Assembly (NCBI GenBank): GCA_000154345.1
Contig: DS480349.1
Location: 434,001-498,000 of the forward strand
Source: [Clostridium] leptum DSM 753
GTDB taxonomy: Bacteria > Bacillota > Clostridia > Oscillospirales > Acutalibacteraceae
Reading direction: 5' to 3'
DNA length: 64,000 nt
Positions within the stretch are counted from its first letter, which is position 1, and every line of letters starts with the position of its first letter. This document shows positions 59,417 to 64,000 of this stretch, in pieces. The notes under the pieces were generated by a model. The model was not told the DNA's origin. It saw only the letters and a list, made by a program, of their open reading frames with translations, and did not search any database. The translations under genes and the position numbers were made by a program.

Positions 59417-59452
59417 AAAAGCCCTCCGCAGGCCAGCCTGCGGAGGGCTTTT
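59417..59452. terminator. Bidirectional terminator between M23 and flavin reductase genes
   Basis: 16-bp perfect stem AAAAGCCCTCCGCAGG / CCTGCGGAGGGCTTTT with loop CCAG. Confidence 0.85.
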
Positions 59453-59482
59453 GATCTCATTCTTAGAAATGCAATACCAGCG

Positions 59483-60136
59483 TCATTTCCGCTGGAACAT
59501 GCTTTTTCCCGCACGGCACACAGGACAGGTCCAATCGGCGGGCAAATCCTCAAAGGGAATATCCGGATCGCTGTAAACATAACCGCAAATAGTGCAAATC
59601 CATTCCTCCGTTGATTTCTCCTCTACCCGCTCCGGCGGCTGATAGGTCGGAGCATTTTTCGGCGCCATTCCCTTGATCACCTTGTGATAATATTCGTAGG
59701 TCATCGGCTTGCCTGCGCTTCTCTCGCTTCCCGCCTCGATCGCTGCGAAAAAGACAGTATGGGTAGGCGTTTCTACCGTCTGGATCACCTTACAGAGCAT
59801 CCAGCAACAAATATTTTCCTTCAGCACCGGCAGCCCTTCCTGAAGCATTTTATAACGGATATTTTTCAGCTTTTCCGTATTTCGCCCGGTAGTAAAGCCC
59901 AAAGCGCCGATCACCGCGCCAGAGGTATCTTCAGACAGCACGGAAACGGTAAAACGCTTATGCTTCATGATCTGCTGATGCGTATAATTATCGTGATGAA
60001 TACTAACCGCTAAAATAACCGGTTCCGCAGTAACCTGAAAAACCGTGTTCGCAATACAGGCGGAAGGATAGCTCTCTCCTTCCACACCGATTGCGTAAAG
60101 ACCATAGGAAAGAGACCACAGTATTTTTTCATTCAT
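59483..60136 (-). CDS. Flavin reductase-rubredoxin fusion (high molecular weight rubredoxin type)
   Basis: 217 aa from ATG 60136. Residues 1-150 are an FMN-binding flavin reductase/flavoredoxin domain (SYPSACIANTVFQVTAEP; FTVSVLSEDTSG); residues about 165-217 are rubredoxin (WICTICGYVYSDP and DWTCPVCRAGKSMF). Such fusions pass electrons to flavodiiron proteins that reduce O2 or NO in anaerobes. Single gene here. Confidence 0.9.
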   Translation of the reverse strand: MNEKILWSLSYGLYAIGVEGESYPSACIANTVFQVTAEPVILAVSIHHDNYTHQQIMKHKRFTVSVLSEDTSGAVIGALGFTTGRNTEKLKNIRYKMLQEGLPVLKENICCWMLCKVIQTVETPTHTVFFAAIEAGSERSAGKPMTYEYYHKVIKGMAPKNAPTYQPPERVEEKSTEEWICTICGYVYSDPDIPFEDLPADWTCPVCRAGKSMFQRK

Positions 60137-60440
60137 GGCTTGCACCCCGCTTTCTATAACTAAGCATAAATAAATTTCTTTTGATACAGCACTTGCCTAA
60201 TACCATTTTTCCTTTACTCAAAGCGGTATTGAAGCAGATATTCCAGTGCCGTCAACTATTCTGACCAGCTTTCGCCATCTATACCGTTATAATGCCATCA
60301 AAAGCTTTTAGAATTTGAATCGATTTATTTTTGACCAAACAGCACAGGCTTATCATAAACACCTTTGAACTTATGGCGCCTATTGCGAGAAAAAATTAAA
60401 ACAAACTGTTTTTTATTTAAGACCTCCGGCACGGACGAAA
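60137..60440. other. Intergenic region between rarA and the flavin reductase gene
   Basis: About 300 nt of AT-rich DNA; no gene, repeat or clear promoter recognised. Confidence 0.5.
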
Positions 60441-61715
60441 TCAAAGCTTTCTGCCCTTAACCTTCTCCCAATATTGTCGATAGGCTTGTTCATTTTTATT
60501 CTCGCCAAAATGATAATATTCCACATTTTTTAAAACATCCGGCAAATATTGCTGATCCACCCAATGATTTTCAAAGTCATGGGCATACTGGTAGAACTGC
60601 CCCTTAACCGGATTGTCCTCCCCGTCGAAATGCTTATTCTGAAGCTGTCTTGGAATGGGGCCATATTTTCCTCTTCTGACATCCTCCATGGCCTCATTGA
60701 TCGCATTATGAGCGGAATTTGATTTCGGCGCGATACTGACTAAAATTACTCCATCCGCCAGGCACAGACGGGCTTCCGGCAGTCCCACCTGAAACGCCGC
60801 GTCTACGCAGGCCTTGACAATGGGAATGATCTGGGGATAGGCGAGCCCCACATCCTCGCAGGCGGTGACCATCAAACGCCGGCAGACCGAGGGGAGGTCT
60901 CCCGCCTCCAGCAGGCGCGCTAAATAATGGACCGCCGCGTCAGGATCGGAACCCCGCATGGATTTTTGGAAGGCGGAAAGCAGGTCGTAGTGCTCGTCCC
61001 CATCCTTGTCGTAGCGCAAGGCGCTTTTCTGAGTCAATTCCTTCGCGGTTTCCAAGGTGATTTTACGCACGCCATCCGCGGCAGGCGACGAAAGAACGCA
61101 CAGCTCTACGGAATTCATCGCCTTGCGGACGTCTCCGCCGCAGGCCAGGGCAATGTGGCCTACCACGCCGTCCTCAATTTGAAAGCCCTCCCCGCGTTCT
61201 TCCTCTAACAGAGAGAAGGCTCTTTCCACCGCTTTCGCCACCTCAGCTTTCTCCACGGTTTTAAATTCAAACACTGTGGACCGGCTTAAAATGGCGTTGT
61301 AAACGTAAAAATAGGGGTTTTCTGTGGTCGAGGCGATCAGAGTGATCTTCCCGTTTTCAATAAATTCCAGCAGGGTTTGCTGCTGCTTTTTATTAAAGTA
61401 CTGGATCTCATCTAAATACAGCAAAATCCCGTTTGGAGCCGTAAAGGTATTTTCCGCCTCGGTAAAAATCTCCCGCAGGTCTGCGGTTCCCGCCGTAGTC
61501 CCGTTGAGCTTTCGCAAGGCCCGGTTGGTCTGCCTGGCGATGATAGACGCCAAGGTGGTTTTGCCGACTCCTGATGGCCCGTAAAAAATCAAATTTGGAA
61601 TTTCACCGGATTCAATGATCCGTCTCAGCGCTTTTCCAGGACCTAAAAGATGGCGCTGTCCTACCATGTCGTCAATAGTTTTCGGCCTTAAGCGGTCCGC
61701 TAATGGGGAAGCCAT
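60441..61715 (-). CDS. rarA: Replication-associated recombination protein A (RarA/MgsA)
   Basis: 424 aa from ATG 61715 (AAGGAG at 7 nt), starting ASPLADRLRPKTIDDMVGQRHLLG as in the family; the open frame extends 88 residues further without a comparable ribosome site. AAA+ clamp-loader-like ATPase: Walker A YGPSGVGKTT, Walker B LYLDEIQYF, sensor STTENPYF, C-terminal tetramerisation region with ACEDVGLAYPQ and KYGPIPRQLQN. Acts at stalled replication forks. Confidence 0.93.
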   Translation of the reverse strand: MASPLADRLRPKTIDDMVGQRHLLGPGKALRRIIESGEIPNLIFYGPSGVGKTTLASIIARQTNRALRKLNGTTAGTADLREIFTEAENTFTAPNGILLYLDEIQYFNKKQQQTLLEFIENGKITLIASTTENPYFYVYNAILSRSTVFEFKTVEKAEVAKAVERAFSLLEEERGEGFQIEDGVVGHIALACGGDVRKAMNSVELCVLSSPAADGVRKITLETAKELTQKSALRYDKDGDEHYDLLSAFQKSMRGSDPDAAVHYLARLLEAGDLPSVCRRLMVTACEDVGLAYPQIIPIVKACVDAAFQVGLPEARLCLADGVILVSIAPKSNSAHNAINEAMEDVRRGKYGPIPRQLQNKHFDGEDNPVKGQFYQYAHDFENHWVDQQYLPDVLKNVEYYHFGENKNEQAYRQYWEKVKGRKL

Positions 61716-61987
61716 AATCATACTCCTTTTTGCTGGTTTCTGTTTGCGGGTATCGCTCTTTCTGCTGCTCCACAATTCCATATGTTCCCGCAGATCATAG
61801 GATATCGCCGCCCGGCAGACTCTCCGCCTCTCTATCGGCTTTTCTAAAATCTGATGACTGTGGTTTTCCATTTTTCGTCCTGCCTCGCCCGCCAGGACAT
61901 ATGCTTTCGGGCCCAAGCTTCCAGGCCGCCAAGACAAAATATGGAAAGAAACGGAAGGCGCCCGCCCTCCGTTTCTCAAGCTTCAGC

Positions 61988-63238
61988 TTAATATAAGGGA
62001 TACTTTTCGCACAATGCGTTTACGCCCGCGCGCACCTTGTCCGCATTGCCCTCGAAGTCCTGAATCACCAGGGAAATAAATTCGGCGATCTGATCCATGT
62101 CCGCCTCCTTCAGGCCCCTGGTAGTCACCGCGGGAGTACCGATTCTGACACCGCTGGTCACAAAGGGGCTTCTGGGCTCGTTGGGCACAGTATTCTTGTT
62201 CACAGTGATGTAAACCTCATCCAAACGATGCTCTAACTCCTTACCGGTAATCTCCTGACCTCTCAAATCCAAAAGCAGCAGGTGATTATCCGTACCGCCG
62301 GAAATCAGCTTCTGGCCCCGCTTCAAAAGGCCCTGGGCCAGAGCCTGGCAGTTCTTCACTACCTGCTCCCCATAAGCCTTAAACTCAGGCTTCAGGGCTT
62401 CTCCCAGACAAACCGCCTTAGCGGCGATGATATGCATCAGCGGACCGCCCTGAGTGCCGGGGAAAATCGCCTTGTCAATCTGCTTGGCGAATTCCTCCTT
62501 GCATAAGATCATGCCTCCTCTGGGGCCTCTCAGAGTCTTGTGAGTGGTAGTGGTTACAAAATGAGCGTAGGGTACCGGACTGGGATGAACCCCAGCCGCC
62601 ACCAAGCCGGCAATATGAGCCATATCCACCATTAAATAAGCGCCGCAGGCATCGGCAATTTCCCGGAATCTTTTAAAATCAATAATTCTGGGATAGGCGG
62701 ACGCGCCGCAGACGATCATCTTCGGTTTACATTCCATGGCGATTTCCATAACCCTGTCGTAATCGATCTGCTCGGTATCGGAAGCCACACCGTATTCCAC
62801 AAAATTAAAATATTTGCCGGAGATATTAACCGGAGAGCCGTGGGTCAGATGGCCGCCTTCAGAAAGGTTCATGCCCATGATGGTATCCCCCGGGTTAAGC
62901 ATCGCAAAATAAACCGCGATGTTCGCTTGAGCGCCGGAATGAGGCTGTACATTGGCGTGCTCCGCACCAAACAGCTTGCAGGCTCTCTGGCGGGCGATCT
63001 CCTCCACCACGTCCACGCATTGGCAGCCTCCGTAGTAACGCTTGCCCGGATAGCCTTCGGCATATTTGTTGGTAAGCACGCTGCCCATAGCCGCCATTAC
63101 TGCCGGAGAAACCAGGTTCTCAGAGGCGATCAGCTCCAGGTTGCGGCGCTGTCTCTTCAGCTCCTCGTTCATAGCGGCCCCGACCTCGCTATCGAAAGAC
63201 GCGATAAACGCTAAATTTTCATCTGCGTAATGATTCAT
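61988..63238 (-). CDS. glyA: Serine hydroxymethyltransferase
   Basis: 416 aa. Interconverts serine and glycine while charging tetrahydrofolate with one carbon. PLP lysine in VTTTTHKTLRGPRGG near residue 230; ELIASENLVSPAVM and YAEGYPGKRYYGG are family blocks. ATG with GGAG 10 nt upstream; promoter listed separately. Confidence 0.96.
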   Translation of the reverse strand: MNHYADENLAFIASFDSEVGAAMNEELKRQRRNLELIASENLVSPAVMAAMGSVLTNKYAEGYPGKRYYGGCQCVDVVEEIARQRACKLFGAEHANVQPHSGAQANIAVYFAMLNPGDTIMGMNLSEGGHLTHGSPVNISGKYFNFVEYGVASDTEQIDYDRVMEIAMECKPKMIVCGASAYPRIIDFKRFREIADACGAYLMVDMAHIAGLVAAGVHPSPVPYAHFVTTTTHKTLRGPRGGMILCKEEFAKQIDKAIFPGTQGGPLMHIIAAKAVCLGEALKPEFKAYGEQVVKNCQALAQGLLKRGQKLISGGTDNHLLLLDLRGQEITGKELEHRLDEVYITVNKNTVPNEPRSPFVTSGVRIGTPAVTTRGLKEADMDQIAEFISLVIQDFEGNADKVRAGVNALCEKYPLY

Positions 63239-63275
63239 CCTTTAACCACTCCTACATTCCACATAATATGAAAAA

Positions 63276-63304
63276 AGTATACACGTTTTTTGCGGAAATA
63301 GCAA
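63276..63304 (-). promoter_or_regulatory. Promoter of glyA
   Basis: -35 TTGCTA (63299-63304), 17-nt spacer, -10 TATACT (63276-63281). Confidence 0.6.
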
Positions 63305-63461
63305 GTTAGACAGCAGATAAAAATGAAAAGTTCTTTTTCTCTGCTTGAATTCCGTGTGATCTGATTTTCCGATTTCCATAATCGGTTTTTGCCGAAACGC
63401 CTTGTTTTTGATGTTTTTTTGTTATACACTATGGTTATACGAGCCATAGGAGGTTTATTTT

Positions 63462-64000
63462 ATGACGAACAAAGAACGGGCATCTCTGGCGGTAGCCGCG
63501 TTAAAAAAGGAATATCCGGACTCAATCTGTTCTCTCACCTACCATGATCCTCTCCAGCTGCTGATTTCCACCCGGCTTGCCGCCCAATGCACCGATTTAA
63601 GGGTAAATATGGTAACACCGAAGCTGTTTTCCGATTTTCCGGACGTCTGCGCTTTTGCTGACGCTGATATTTCTGCGGTGGAAGAGGACATCCGCACCTG
63701 CGGCCTATATAAAACAAAGGCCAGAGATATTATCGCGATGTGCCAAATGCTGCGGGATGAATTTGGCGGAAAGGTTCCGGACACCTTAGAGGAGCTGACT
63801 CGTCTGCCCGGTATCGGCAGAAAGACCGCCAATCTGGTGTTGGGCGATATTTTTCATAAGCCTGCCGTGGTGGTGGATACTCACTGCATACGGCTGACGC
63901 GCCGCCTTGGCTTTCATAATTTAAAGGATCCATACAAAATCGAGATGATTTTAAAGGACGCCCTCGATCCTAAGGAATCTAATGATTTTTGTCACCGCCT
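63462..64000 (+). CDS. nth: Endonuclease III, N-terminal part (cut by window end)
   Basis: About 179 residues seen. ATG with AGGAGG at 8 nt, MTNKERASLAVAALKKEYPD. Base-excision repair glycosylase/lyase: the helix-hairpin-helix LPGIGRKTANLVLG with catalytic Lys near residue 120, and VVDTHCIRLTRRLG with the catalytic Asp near 138. The iron-sulfur cluster end lies outside the window. Divergent from glyA. Confidence 0.93.
   Translation, partial: MTNKERASLAVAALKKEYPDSICSLTYHDPLQLLISTRLAAQCTDLRVNMVTPKLFSDFPDVCAFADADISAVEEDIRTCGLYKTKARDIIAMCQMLRDEFGGKVPDTLEELTRLPGIGRKTANLVLGDIFHKPAVVVDTHCIRLTRRLGFHNLKDPYKIEMILKDALDPKESNDFCHR

Noticed and set aside
61716..61979. N-terminal extension of RarA
   Set aside because: Open frame without a good ribosome site; the internal ATG at 61715 has AAGGAG and matches the family start.
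1..64000. CRISPR array
   Set aside because: No regularly spaced direct repeats with unique spacers were seen; repeats present are att, arm sites, operators and terminators.

Overview
The window reads as the chromosome of an anaerobic, low-to-mid GC Bacillota, most likely a gut-type Clostridia. Evidence: Gram-positive ribosome binding sites, frequent TTG/GTG starts, a B. subtilis-type PurF with propeptide, a rubredoxin-fused flavin reductase, ferredoxin-like redox proteins, and Tn916/Tn1549-flavoured mobile elements. This placement is an inference from gene content; no rRNA is present.

Layout. (1) 1-5.3 kb: uvrA (cut by the window edge) and uvrB, then a DUF362-ferredoxin protein ending at a 58-nt perfect palindrome. 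(2) 5.4-14.8 kb: a glycoside-use locus (solute-binding lipoprotein, two CUT1 permeases, a DUF5060-type glycosidase, a GH116 glucosidase) with a LacI-family regulator. Three copies of the palindrome CGAACCGGTTCG mark its probable operators. (3) 15.2-34.55 kb: two related integrative mobilizable elements (IMEs) in tandem at the 3' end of guaA. Each has TnpV, a Mob/Pre relaxase, a RepA-like ATPase, a MobC-like protein, a tyrosine integrase, a small HTH protein and a divergent XRE regulator. Three copies of an att core and four arm-type repeats at matching spacings define the ends. IME1 carries a LysR / YbaK-ProX-like deacylase / ProB / EamA / KTR cargo. IME2 carries an Eco47II-like restriction-modification pair plus a DUF6414-like + ClpB-like AAA+ pair that resembles the Dodola antiphage system.

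(4) 34.5-47.3 kb: housekeeping genes on the minus strand: hisH-hisF, glnA, asnA, purC-purF-purB, purA-glmS-guaA. Many make or consume glutamine, asparagine or amide nitrogen. (5) 47.4-56.1 kb: a small unknown gene and mntP, then an accessory island: large serine recombinase, HTH protein, sigma factor, Vat/CatB-like acetyltransferase, Ntn-type acylase, CD3324-like protein, an oriT-like remnant, and an ABC-ATPase + DUF4435 pair resembling the PARIS antiphage system, next to tRNA-Leu(CAG). (6) 56.5-64 kb: tspO, tcdA, a 54-aa conserved small protein, an M23 peptidase whose start overlaps a terminator, a flavin reductase-rubredoxin, rarA, glyA and the start of nth.

The strongest observations are the tandem guaA-site IMEs with element-specific arm sites, and the two defence modules (Dodola-like inside IME2, PARIS-like beside tRNA-Leu). 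All identities come from reading motifs; no database search was run.
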